64,000 nucleotides of DNA from NCBI RefSeq assembly GCF_001610835.1, contig NZ_CP011270.1, positions 2,808,001 to 2,872,000 on the forward strand, given 5' to 3'. How positions within the stretch are numbered: the stretch's first letter is position 1; each line of letters begins with the position of its first letter. Made by a program: the position numbers and the translations under genes. This stretch comes from Planctomyces sp. SH-PL14 (lineage in GTDB: Bacteria > Planctomycetota > Planctomycetia > Planctomycetales > Planctomycetaceae). Positions 1 to 8,968 of this stretch are shown piece by piece. The notes below the pieces were generated by a model that had not been told where the DNA came from, made no database searches, and saw only the letters and a program-made list of their open reading frames with translations.

Positions 1-1375
1 TGTAGAGCCCCCCAGACTCCTCCTGAACAACGCTGATCTCGCCGGGAGTGGGGGTCAGTTCGAAACCGCTGGTTTTGTAAGTATCGCGGTGGCTTTCTTT
101 GCCGAAGAACAGTTCCGCTGCCGTCTTGGGCTCGCTGCGGGCCTTGGCGATCGCCTGCTCCTCGTCCGTCACGGCCAACTGGGCCACTCCGGGGAAACCG
201 AAGGCCAGAACAGCCGATAACTTCGCAGTCGTGCTGCTGTTGCTGAGGGCGAAGTATGGCGACTCAGTCCGTTCGATCTTCAGGACCGCCATATCGAAGC
301 GACGGCTGGTGTGGACGAGTTCGGACGGGAAACCCTTCCCTCCAAAGTACGTCATCAGCACAGGCTTGATCCTGTCTATCTTTTTGACGTAGGCGTCGAT
401 AATCGCGTGCATCTCGGGGTCGGGCTGCGGCTTGCCATCTTTGTCGACGGCGATCCGCCCAGCCTCTCGCTTGATACCGTAACTGGCTTTAAGGGACGAC
501 GTCAGCCGGCTGACTCGCCCTTCCGGAGTCGATTTCAGGTAGGCCCGGTGGTCGTCGATCACATGCCGATTGGTCAACGCGATGCCGTCGGCAGTCACCG
601 AGAAGCAAGTCCCGTGTCCCAAGTTCTCCTCGTGGTGCTCGCCGGTCTCCAAATCGATGCTGAGGAACGCGACCACCATCCCGGTTGCGCTGTTGACCGC
701 GGCGTTTACGGCTTCGTCGGACAGATCCGTCGACTCGATCGCCACGGCCGGTACGGATTCCGAACCACCGCCCGACCGAGAGTTCGCGATCAATACGCCG
801 GATCCCGCCTTCGCGGGCACCGTCTTGCCTGACGACGTCTTGTCGGCCTTCGCCATCGCGGACGAAGATGGGGACCGGAAGAACCAGATCCCTCCTCCGA
901 CAACGACCACCAACGCCGCGACGATGCCGGCGACCGTCGCGATCCATCGGCCGCGCGAGGCTTTGGAGGGGGCGAAGGAGTTGGGAAAGAACTGCCGGGC
1001 CTCCAGCCAGCTCGGCAACCCCGCTTTCCAGACCAGCGTTTCCCGCGAGATCATCTGCTTGGCAATCAGATCCTTGATGAACGCTTCGTCCACGGGGCCG
1101 ATCTTGGATTCGCCCGCGTTGTAGTACCACTCCTTGATCCCGGCCGCGGCTCCGGGAGGGACGGCCTCCTGGGGGCCGCTGGCGGTCTTGGCCTGGAAGA
1201 CCTGCGTCATTTCGGTCGCCGGGCTCCAGCGAAACTGGTCGACGGAGACCTGGTGCAGCTTGCTGAACTGCCCACGCCCGGCCATGCGGCAGAGTTGCTC
1301 GACGGAATACGGACCTTTGACCTGTCCGCGGATGCGGATGAAATAGCGTGTCTGATCCATTCCAAAAGCCGTCAT
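1..1375 (-). CDS. GYF-GYF-transmembrane-trypsin-like protease (partial, C-terminus beyond window)
   Basis: The reading frame stays open to the window edge, so only about 458 N-terminal residues are visible. Two GYF_2-like modules (about residues 10-60 and 78-130, with the YFIRIRGQVKGPYS and WYYNAGESKIGPV cores) precede a single membrane helix near 145-165 (WIATVAGIVAALVVVVGGG). A trypsin/HtrA-like domain follows, with the His motif TNRHVI and the Asp motif FDMAVLKI. The Ser motif would lie outside the window. GYF_2 modules usually bind proline-rich partners, and the preceding gene encodes a proline-rich segment, so a physical partnership is plausible (inference). The start is the ATG at 1375, only 13 nt after the previous stop; an in-frame ATG at 1360 is an alternative. 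It is probably the last visible gene of the GTPase/GAP1 cluster and a candidate protease effector. Confidence 0.8.
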   Translation of the reverse strand, partial: MTAFGMDQTRYFIRIRGQVKGPYSVEQLCRMAGRGQFSKLHQVSVDQFRWSPATEMTQVFQAKTASGPQEAVPPGAAAGIKEWYYNAGESKIGPVDEAFIKDLIAKQMISRETLVWKAGLPSWLEARQFFPNSFAPSKASRGRWIATVAGIVAALVVVVGGGIWFFRSPSSSAMAKADKTSSGKTVPAKAGSGVLIANSRSGGGSESVPAVAIESTDLSDEAVNAAVNSATGMVVAFLSIDLETGEHHEENLGHGTCFSVTADGIALTNRHVIDDHRAYLKSTPEGRVSRLTSSLKASYGIKREAGRIAVDKDGKPQPDPEMHAIIDAYVKKIDRIKPVLMTYFGGKGFPSELVHTSRRFDMAVLKIERTESPYFALSNSSTTAKLSAVLAFGFPGVAQLAVTDEEQAIAKARSEPKTAAELFFGKESHRDTYKTSGFELTPTPGEISVVQEESGGLY

Positions 1376-1388
1376 CGTCGTTTCTCGT

Positions 1389-4300
1389 TCAGTTCGGCAC
1401 GGCGGGGGCGGGATACGTGGCGCTCGCGGGACGCGCGAAGACGAGCCGCCCGGGCAGGAAATACGCGGTCGTCGCCGTCGGCAGCCATCGAGGGCGGCTG
1501 CCGTCGTATCGCCCGATCGTCTCAAACCGCCCGGCCGCCGTCTCGCTGGCTCCCGGCAGGATCACCAGCAGCGAGCCCGAGCCGCTGGACGTTGTGACGT
1601 CGATCATCGGCTTGCCGTCCTCGTCGTACGTCATCCATCCGACGCTGCTGTATTGCGTGACGAGTTCGTTCTGCAGATCCTTCAAGACATTGGTCGATGT
1701 CGGCCAGACGCGGTCGAAATCGTTGCTCGCGATCTCCGTCAGGTATTCGAGGCACCGCCCCCGGCGCTGCGCGACCTCCTCGCTCCGGGGATCGGCCCAG
1801 TCGGTGCGGAGGTTGATCCGCTCGACCGTCGTACTCAGCTTCGATTCAAAATCCAGGAACGGTTTGTGAGTCGGTGCCGACAGACTTCCGGCCTTGGTCA
1901 AGTCGCACATATCCCGCAGCAACGTCAGTCGCAGGATCGCATCGACCGGCGGGTCCTCCCGGTCTTCTTTGTCATTGATGATCGCCCTGGCGAGTCGGCT
2001 CATCGTGAGATCCCAGTTCTCGATGCTGATCGCGTCGAGCTCATCCTGCATTTTCTTGGCGAGCTTGAGCTGCGGCGCCGCTTTGGGTTTCGCGATGTCG
2101 AGCTTGCTCGGAGCCAGGATGATCGTTGCGGAATTGCCGACCGCCGACCAGCTGGCGAACTCCACGCGGTCGGATTTCGAGCTGGCGGTCCCGGCAATGA
2201 GATAAAACGGAGCAGGACGCCCCTTCTCTCGCACGATCTCGAGGTCCCGCATGTAAGCCGCGTCGAGGATATTCGCCTTCAATTGAGCGATGAGTCCGGC
2301 TTTGGGATCGATGCGATTCTCCACGACGGCCAACGCCTTGAGATAGCTCTGCGCCCCTTCCGCCAGCGGGGTTCTGGGGAACGCCTTCAGGAATTCATTC
2401 GCCTCATTCCGCCTCGCTCCGATCAGATCCACCGATTCGGGAAAGAGCCTCCCGAACTCCTGGGGGAACTTCCGGACCGCGAACAGGGACGCCCAGAGCT
2501 CCGCTTCGGCCGAGGCCTGTTTCATTGCGGCGGCGAGGGGATCGTCCTTCAGTTCCGTGGAGAAGGCGAGCAGGAGACCGGTGAATGTCTTCACCTCGCT
2601 CACGCCTTCCGGCGTCGAACGAATCCGGGACTTTGCATTCAGCTCGGACAGCAACTGCTTCCGCTTGCCGGCCATGATCATCGCGCGTTCCATCGCGTCG
2701 ATCGCCGCCAGGATCTCGGCCTGAGCCTTCAGGGTTGGCTCCGCTACACCATTCAGTCCCTCGGTGGTCTGTCTCACGTCTTGGCGGAGCTGGTTCAACT
2801 TGTCACTGCTCGCTTGCGGCGACAGTGTATTATGCGTCTCTTTCAGGTCCTCCAGGGAGTCCTTGTGCCCTTCCATCTTGGACGCGATCTTTTTGTTCCA
2901 GTCCTCCATCAGCTTCCGGCGTTTGTCGATGACCGGTTTGACGCGTTCGTCGATCGCGTCTTTGTCCATCGCCGGCGGCTGCTTGGCGATCCCTTCCGCT
3001 TTCGTCAGTAGCTGATTGAACCGCGCGCCGTCTTCCGCCGGAACCTCGTCCGCCTGGTTAAGAAGTTTCTCGACCTCTTTGGATCGAGATTCGAGACTCC
3101 CCTTCATCTCGTCGATACGGAGGCAGGCGGCCTTCCAGTCCTTGTTGTCCGAAAAGTACTTGGGCTCATACTGGAGACGGACTCCAACGGCCATCGGCAC
3201 GTCGCCGGTTTCCAAAGCCTTATCGATCTCCGCGATGGCGTCCTTCCGAATGGAGGCCCCCGTTGCGCCGGTGACAGAGACCGTCACCAGGACCACGAGC
3301 GCGGTTTCGATGAGACTCGCGATCCCTCCGATCAGGAGCCGTTTCCGCGTCCGGTTGGTGCGGAAGGAATCGATGCGTTCGAGAAGCTGCGATTCCACAT
3401 CGAAGGGGAGCGTCCGGCCCAACGCATCAGTCTGGTCAGCGAGCTGCCGAAGAGCCTCTTCCGAAGTGTGGCTCCGCCCGAGCGCCCTATGGACTTCCGT
3501 GAGGTGCTCGCTCCAGGCCGAATCGTCGGACTCGGCGGCGGTCCGCTCTTCACACCAGGCCGCGGCATCCCGCGATCCTCGGACGAGCGGATCGTCCGCC
3601 GGCAACGCGGCCAGCGGAAAAAACTTCGTCCACTCCCGGTACGGAGTTGTCGCCTGCGCGAAATCGTCCGCGGCGTAGGCGGCTTGGAGCTTCTCAAAGA
3701 TCTGTCCCAGACGGGAACGGGCATCCTTTCGCTCGGCCTCCCGCACCTGCGACTGCAAGGTCGGAATGAGCTTAGGTGGGAGCGCGATCGTCCACGGCAC
3801 GTCCTGGACTTCGGCCAGCAGGTTCTGACACTCGACGAGTGAGGCGCCGCGTCCCCCCGTCCGCGCGACCTGAACGATCTGCGCGAGCCGGGCCTCCTCG
3901 TAGGCGCGGAGATCGGTCTGCCAGACCTCGGTATTCGGATCGTTCAGCGCGAGCTGCCGCAGGTGGGCCACCCGCTGCGCGAGGGGCGCTCGCTGCAACG
4001 CCAGCTTACGGTGCTGCCGCAACAGACTCTCCAGCGGGGCGTGCTCGCTGTAGGCCTCATCGATCATCTGGGCCACGTCGTGAAGCGGCGGCTCCGAGAG
4101 GGGCAGCTCCAGGAACTGCGCCAGCTCCTGCCATCGCTTCCACTCATCGTCCGTCAGCCCCTGCACAACCCCCACGGCTTCGATGAGCCGCGGTTCGGTC
4201 TCGGCCTCCTGGATCGCCTCGACCCGCAGCCCCTGGCGGAGATACTCGCCGCAGCGACGGAGCCGTTCGTTGATCTTCCGCGTGACCTCCTGGAAATCCT

Positions 4301-4391
4301 TGGAGAGGGCCACCATCTCATTCGATTTCTCGATCCGTTCGTCGGCCAGTGCCGCGCGGATTCGATCGATCAATGCTTGTATCTGTTGCAT
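1389..4391 (-). CDS. Large membrane-anchored helical protein of the GTPase/GAP1 cluster, unknown function
   Basis: This encodes about 1000 residues. The N-terminal 345 residues are rich in charged amphipathic helices and look cytoplasmic. One membrane helix lies near 352-375 (LLIGGIASLIETALVVLV). The remaining 620 residues again look helical and charged up to about 560 and then more globular. I recognise no catalytic motif. It sits between the GAP1-N2 gene (56 nt upstream) and the GYF-protease gene (13 nt downstream), all on one strand, so it is probably co-transcribed and may be a scaffold or signal-transmitting component. The ATG at 4391 is chosen; a GTG at 4400 would add three residues. 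The function is unknown and the operon argument is an inference. Confidence 0.75.
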   Translation of the reverse strand: MQQIQALIDRIRAALADERIEKSNEMVALSKDFQEVTRKINERLRRCGEYLRQGLRVEAIQEAETEPRLIEAVGVVQGLTDDEWKRWQELAQFLELPLSEPPLHDVAQMIDEAYSEHAPLESLLRQHRKLALQRAPLAQRVAHLRQLALNDPNTEVWQTDLRAYEEARLAQIVQVARTGGRGASLVECQNLLAEVQDVPWTIALPPKLIPTLQSQVREAERKDARSRLGQIFEKLQAAYAADDFAQATTPYREWTKFFPLAALPADDPLVRGSRDAAAWCEERTAAESDDSAWSEHLTEVHRALGRSHTSEEALRQLADQTDALGRTLPFDVESQLLERIDSFRTNRTRKRLLIGGIASLIETALVVLVTVSVTGATGASIRKDAIAEIDKALETGDVPMAVGVRLQYEPKYFSDNKDWKAACLRIDEMKGSLESRSKEVEKLLNQADEVPAEDGARFNQLLTKAEGIAKQPPAMDKDAIDERVKPVIDKRRKLMEDWNKKIASKMEGHKDSLEDLKETHNTLSPQASSDKLNQLRQDVRQTTEGLNGVAEPTLKAQAEILAAIDAMERAMIMAGKRKQLLSELNAKSRIRSTPEGVSEVKTFTGLLLAFSTELKDDPLAAAMKQASAEAELWASLFAVRKFPQEFGRLFPESVDLIGARRNEANEFLKAFPRTPLAEGAQSYLKALAVVENRIDPKAGLIAQLKANILDAAYMRDLEIVREKGRPAPFYLIAGTASSKSDRVEFASWSAVGNSATIILAPSKLDIAKPKAAPQLKLAKKMQDELDAISIENWDLTMSRLARAIINDKEDREDPPVDAILRLTLLRDMCDLTKAGSLSAPTHKPFLDFESKLSTTVERINLRTDWADPRSEEVAQRRGRCLEYLTEIASNDFDRVWPTSTNVLKDLQNELVTQYSSVGWMTYDEDGKPMIDVTTSSGSGSLLVILPGASETAAGRFETIGRYDGSRPRWLPTATTAYFLPGRLVFARPASATYPAPAVPN

Positions 4392-4447
4392 AAAACCCAC
4401 TAACTCGCATCAGACGACGGACACGACGACTGAATCCAACCAAACGA

Positions 4448-7171
4448 TCATTTGCCAGTTTTTCCGACTTTGACTGCCGCAGTCTTGCCTTTGAATCGAA
4501 ACAGGTCGAAGAACTCTCCGCCGGGAACCGCGCCGGAGGAATCGGCAGGAGGATGGACAGGAGCCATTCTGATCTGGACCATCGCGGATTCGACACGAAG
4601 CTCTTTCTGAAGCGGACTCAACTCGCGGCCGTGGTGAACCACTTTTTTAAGATCCTCCAGATAGCGACCGGCTTTCTCCCTTAAGTCCTTGGCATATTTC
4701 CCGGCTTCTTCGTCGGACCTGTTCTTGTCCTCTCCCCGCCAATGTGTCTTCGCACTGGACACGCTGCCCTCCACGCCGGCGATGAATCTTTCAACATCAC
4801 TGTCGCTCAACTCTCCGGTATACTTTGGCGCCAAAACTTTTGAGTCAAAGTCCCGCAAGGCAAACTGCTTTACAATCTCGCTCCTGTCCTTGTTGAGTGT
4901 CTCTTGTTCCGCATCATGCTTGTTATTTTCCACAGCAAGGCTGGGCGTTGACTCAAAGTCCAGAATCATGGAAGAAGGCGATTTTGGCCCTGCTGAATTA
5001 GGGCTTTTCAACCACAGCTGCTGAAACTTGCCGTTTGTGAGCTGACTCAAATCCCATCGCGGCGCGCCAGCCTCTCCTTGAATGAGAGGAAGCGGCTCAC
5101 CTTTGAAGGTCAGTTGGATATTCGACAGTCGCAGTGTGCTGGAATCGATCCCGCCCAACCAACTCTTCAGCCTGGGAACTTCCGTCCCGAAACTTTTCAG
5201 ATCGAACTTCAAGTGGAAGTTGTCGATCGACACGCCCTCGTTCACATCGACCGGTGGGGCGAACTGCAAGTGAAGATTCGAGCGGCTGTCGCCGTCCTCG
5301 ATCCACAGGACAGCATGTTCAAGGTGGGTTTTGTCAATATCGCCAATCGACTGCTGCGGCTTGATCCTGGCTTGCAGCTGGCCGATGCCATTCAGTGACA
5401 CCACAATCTCGGCATACGGTGCTGGACTTCCAATATTCCGCTTTTCCGAAATCGAGTAGGCGCCGTCTTTGAAGGTATGGCTTGGATCGTAGAGCTTGCT
5501 GCTGCCAGGGGCGGTCACGGATGGGAGAAGCAGGAACGCCCGCGTGACAGATTTGAGTTTCAAATCTTCAGCCGCCGGGAACGTGATCTCGACGGCGTCG
5601 TTCCCCTTGAGTTCCGGCTTCTTCTCTGCGACCAGGATCGTCCTGGCTGGCGCCGCATCCTTTGGATCGGGCATTTCGACAGGCTTCCCGTCTGGTCGGG
5701 CGGCGGGCACCCCGTCCGGTCGGGCGGCTGGCACCCCGTCTGGTCGGGCGGCCGGCATCCCGTCGGGTCGGGCGGCCGGCATCCCGTCGGGTCGGGCGGC
5801 GGGCGGCATCGGAGCGGGCGGCGCCGGGTTTTGCGACATGGGGGGGGGCGTTGTCACTGACGGCGGCGTGCCGGGGGGCATGGTGGTGGGCGGCATGGTC
5901 TCCGGCATTCCCGAATCCTCGGGAGCTTTCCGCACTCGATCGTCATCCGAATTTCTCTCAGGTCGCGGGATAGACGCCATGCGCTGGTCGTCAGAAGGGG
6001 AAGCAGCCGGAGGAGGAGGTGGGGGGGAAGCCGCGACACCTCTCTCCCCCTTCTTCGAAAGCACAAACGCCACGACTGCGGCGGCTAGGACGACTGTTGC
6101 CGCCGCGGCGCCGCCGACCAGAGCCCACGGAAAGTCGGCCTGGGCCCGCGCCCGGTGTCCTAGGGGGAGCCCCGGCGGACGCGGCTCCTCCTCGGCGTAG
6201 TCCTCCACATGGCTCATCCGGTCCGCTGCCGCGGGACGCCGCCCTGCGGCGGAAGCCGGGTGTCCGGCGGGGCCGGCGACCGGGATCCCCGATCGGTTCG
6301 GATCGATGTGGCGGGGAGCCGTCGGCCGCTTCACGACGATTCCCGTCCGGGCAGTTTGGACGAGAGCCCCGCCGGGCGGGGGGGGCTGCAGGGCCGTGAG
6401 GTCGATCCGCAGGGCGTTTACGAACCGGAGGCTCTGCTGGACTTCGGTTGACCCGGCGACGATCCCCGACCACAGATAGTCCACCGTCTTCGGCAAAGAC
6501 GCGCCGTACGTCGCGAACGTGACATCCCACCGCCGACTCTCCGGAAGCAGGGCGATCGCCTCTTCGAAGAGCGCCAGAACATCGATCTTCGGCGGATAGA
6601 TCAGAAACACTTTCCGGTCCGGATCGGCCAGGAACGACTCCGCCATGATCCCGGCCCAGCCCGCCTTGTCGGCACTCCCGGTCACGCGCGCCCATTCGTC
6701 GCAACGCCCCGCCGGACGCGGCTGTTGCGGAGGGATCCGCGCGGAGGGGAACTGCTCCAGCCGGCCATCCCACCGATTGATCATCCACCCCGGCCGGCCG
6801 AGCAGCCAGGCAGGTCCCGCCGGGCCCGCGGCTCCCTCGAGGACGATGTGGTGCGCCAGTTTGTTGGATCGACCGCTGTAGTCGAGCGGACAGTCCGAAA
6901 CGCGCGACAGGACGTGCTCCAGCCGTCCGCCGATCCGCAGCAGGTAGTGCCCCCAGTTGACCGGATTGTCCGCGGCCTCGGCGCTCCCCGGCGTGAAGAC
7001 GTGCCGATAGCCGCTCAGCGATTCGAGCAGATCCATCGTCGGCCCCGGGATGCCGCGGCTGCTCTTGACGGTGCAATATCCGCTGCTGCCGGGCTTCAGG
7101 CCCGCGGGAGCGGACGTATTGAGGATCTCGTGAATCATCAAATCGCTTTCGATCGAATCCGGAAGAGACAT
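4448..7171 (-). CDS. GAP1-N2 domain membrane protein (GTPase-associated protein 1 type)
   Basis: The N-terminal region (about residues 13-290) carries the characteristic run HEILNTSAPAGLKPG, then SGYRHVF, NPVNWGHY, HVLSRV, LDYSGRSNKLAHHIVL and PAWLL. I recognise this as the GAP1-N2 domain found next to conflict-system GTPases. An acidic linker and a membrane helix (about 349-373) follow, then a proline/alanine-rich stretch with five 8-residue repeats, then a 400-residue beta-rich C-terminal region with no recognised family. The ATG at 7171 follows the GTPase stop by 31 nt; a GTG at 7174 is also possible. In this family the protein is thought to work with the adjacent GTPase, probably as its regulator or signal adaptor. 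The domain call is from memory of the family; the role is inference. Confidence 0.78.
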   Translation of the reverse strand: MSLPDSIESDLMIHEILNTSAPAGLKPGSSGYCTVKSSRGIPGPTMDLLESLSGYRHVFTPGSAEAADNPVNWGHYLLRIGGRLEHVLSRVSDCPLDYSGRSNKLAHHIVLEGAAGPAGPAWLLGRPGWMINRWDGRLEQFPSARIPPQQPRPAGRCDEWARVTGSADKAGWAGIMAESFLADPDRKVFLIYPPKIDVLALFEEAIALLPESRRWDVTFATYGASLPKTVDYLWSGIVAGSTEVQQSLRFVNALRIDLTALQPPPPGGALVQTARTGIVVKRPTAPRHIDPNRSGIPVAGPAGHPASAAGRRPAAADRMSHVEDYAEEEPRPPGLPLGHRARAQADFPWALVGGAAAATVVLAAAVVAFVLSKKGERGVAASPPPPPPAASPSDDQRMASIPRPERNSDDDRVRKAPEDSGMPETMPPTTMPPGTPPSVTTPPPMSQNPAPPAPMPPAARPDGMPAARPDGMPAARPDGVPAARPDGVPAARPDGKPVEMPDPKDAAPARTILVAEKKPELKGNDAVEITFPAAEDLKLKSVTRAFLLLPSVTAPGSSKLYDPSHTFKDGAYSISEKRNIGSPAPYAEIVVSLNGIGQLQARIKPQQSIGDIDKTHLEHAVLWIEDGDSRSNLHLQFAPPVDVNEGVSIDNFHLKFDLKSFGTEVPRLKSWLGGIDSSTLRLSNIQLTFKGEPLPLIQGEAGAPRWDLSQLTNGKFQQLWLKSPNSAGPKSPSSMILDFESTPSLAVENNKHDAEQETLNKDRSEIVKQFALRDFDSKVLAPKYTGELSDSDVERFIAGVEGSVSSAKTHWRGEDKNRSDEEAGKYAKDLREKAGRYLEDLKKVVHHGRELSPLQKELRVESAMVQIRMAPVHPPADSSGAVPGGEFFDLFRFKGKTAAVKVGKTGK
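5688..5807. repeat. 24-bp tandem repeat, five units, inside the GAP1-N2 gene
   Basis: Five consecutive 24-bp units encode the repeated octapeptide (M/V)PAARPDG in the linker just outside the membrane helix. The units differ at a few third positions, so the array is in frame and probably varies in length between strains. Proline-rich linkers of this kind often bridge membrane and extracytoplasmic parts, or bind GYF domains. Confidence 0.85.
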
Positions 7172-7202
7172 CACCAGACCCCCGAAGCTCCGGGGGCTGC
7201 CG

Positions 7203-8504
7203 TCACAGCTCCAGTTTTCCGGCGCGAATCTTGGGAATCAGCCCTAGCGAGCTGTTCGCCATGGCATACAGGAACGGGACCTCCGCCCAGAACGGCTCGA
7301 CTTCCCCGGGGCGCATCATGGGGCGGCCCGTTGCCGCATCGACATGCGTGCTCCATCCCGTGGCGCTGACCGGGATGTACCGGACCTGCTTCGAGAAGTT
7401 CTCCGCGGCACTGACGATCTCCGTGCACGTCGAAATCAGCAGCTTACGGATCCGCTGCGACACCTTGTCGATCAGCGTCGTGTCCATTCCCAGTTGCGGC
7501 CGCGAGGTCCCGTCCGGCGAAGTCCAAGCGGCATGGGCGTACGCTGAAAGATCGCGCGGATTGTCAAAGACTAGGTGCAGCCAGCGGTCGCACTTGGTGA
7601 CGATGACCGTCACGGGCCTGTTGTACTTCTGGTTGGTCGCCAGTCCGGCAAACCGGCGGATCCGGGTGGCCGCCTCTTCGAACACCCCTTCCTGCGAGCC
7701 CAGGTGCGACTTGTCCGTCACCCCTTCATTCAGCGATTCATCGAGCCGCCGGAAGCGGCTGTCCTGGAGCGGATCGAAAACGAAGAACAGCATGCTGGCT
7801 TCCGCCAGGTGCCGGGTCACCGGGGCCGAGGCCTTCTCCTGACCGGGCAGGAAACTTTCCCCCGCGTTGTCGAACAGGCAGATCGTCCGGCCAAATCCCC
7901 GCCGCTCGATGTTGGGGTGGTTCTCCTGCAACCGCATCGTGAACAGATACGGAAGGGCGTACATCACGGACTGATTGCCATAGTTCACCGCCGCGTACCC
8001 GTATTCGTCTCCCGTCGTCTGAGTTTTGAGAATCAGCTCCTGCATTTCCTGGAGTTGATCGGGACGCGGGTTGGCGAACAGGCTCTGCTCGTACTGCTTC
8101 AGCCGCATGTTAAACGTGGCGTCCGCGTCCGCGAACGCGGTGGCGAACTTGATCGGGAGCATCCGCCGCAACTGGCGGGACATTGCTGCCAGAAAGTAGC
8201 TCTTGCCGCTGGAGGGGGCACCGATGATGGAGAGAAAGAAGGTCTGCAGTTCCATCATCGGTCGGGCCACTTCGAGATGGCATCTCGGGCAGGCCAGACG
8301 ATGGCAGGGGAAGCCGCGGGGGTCGATCGCCTCGGCGTTGGGGGAGAAGCGACTCGGGAGAAAGCGAAGCTGGGCGTTGGGAACGCGACTGTCGAGATTG
8401 AACAGGTCCTGATGCTCGCTGATCCACAGCACGTCCTCGGGCTGGAACTTGTGCCAGCACTGCGGGCATGTGACGCGAGGCAGGAGTGGCGTGGCTGTGG
8501 ACAT
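7203..8504 (-). CDS. Zinc-ribbon P-loop GTPase of the GTPase/GAP1 system
   Basis: This is a 433-residue protein. A zinc ribbon is formed by C13-x2-C16 and C72-x2-C75. The G1/Walker A motif GAPSSGKS lies at 95-102, a G3-like motif DNAGE follows, and the G4 motif TKCD is clear. This matches the TRAFAC-type 'double GTPase' proteins that accompany GAP1 proteins. The start at 8504 (MSTATPLL) puts the zinc ribbon immediately at the N-terminus; a longer reading from 8591 adds 29 residues of implausible composition. The next gene, for the GAP1-N2 protein, follows after 31 nt. By family analogy the nucleotide switch would sense a threat and activate the membrane and protease partners (inference). Confidence 0.85.
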   Translation of the reverse strand: MSTATPLLPRVTCPQCWHKFQPEDVLWISEHQDLFNLDSRVPNAQLRFLPSRFSPNAEAIDPRGFPCHRLACPRCHLEVARPMMELQTFFLSIIGAPSSGKSYFLAAMSRQLRRMLPIKFATAFADADATFNMRLKQYEQSLFANPRPDQLQEMQELILKTQTTGDEYGYAAVNYGNQSVMYALPYLFTMRLQENHPNIERRGFGRTICLFDNAGESFLPGQEKASAPVTRHLAEASMLFFVFDPLQDSRFRRLDESLNEGVTDKSHLGSQEGVFEEAATRIRRFAGLATNQKYNRPVTVIVTKCDRWLHLVFDNPRDLSAYAHAAWTSPDGTSRPQLGMDTTLIDKVSQRIRKLLISTCTEIVSAAENFSKQVRYIPVSATGWSTHVDAATGRPMMRPGEVEPFWAEVPFLYAMANSSLGLIPKIRAGKLEL

Positions 8505-8968
8505 GAAAGTCACTTCTCGATCAAGGATACCCGTCGCCGGCGACAACCGTTCCGAGCCCGACCCGTGGGCAGAATTCCCTCTCCGCCCCAAAGGCCCTGC
8601 TCACGCAGAGCGAGACACACGCTCGAGATGAGCCCACCCATACTCCGGAGCAACCTCCCCCGGAGCATCCGATCCGCTTCGCCGGCTCCCGGATGCCGGC
8701 TCACGGAGGCCGTTGATGCTAGGATGAGCCGATCTCCCGCTTGAAACCTTCTATCGTCCGCACCGGACAACTGCAATCGGGGCCCCGGTCGCTGGCCGCC
8801 CCCGTCCCTGGAAACCACCAGCGCCGCTTGGCAATCTTCAAAGGTCGCTACACATCGAAGCCATCGCGAGCCTGAACACGGCTGGTGACGACACTGCCAA
8901 AACGGGGCCGGCGGGGAGAGTGGGAGGCGGAAGCGCGGAGGCGATTCGGAATCGGCCGTGAGAAAGGG
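8505..8968. other. Intergenic gap within the GTPase/GAP1 cluster
   Basis: This is 464 bp between the pseudoprotease gene and the GTPase gene, both on the minus strand. Short reading frames exist on both strands but have arbitrary composition and no ribosome binding site. It may hold a promoter for the GTPase gene, but I see no convincing -35/-10 pair. Confidence 0.5.
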
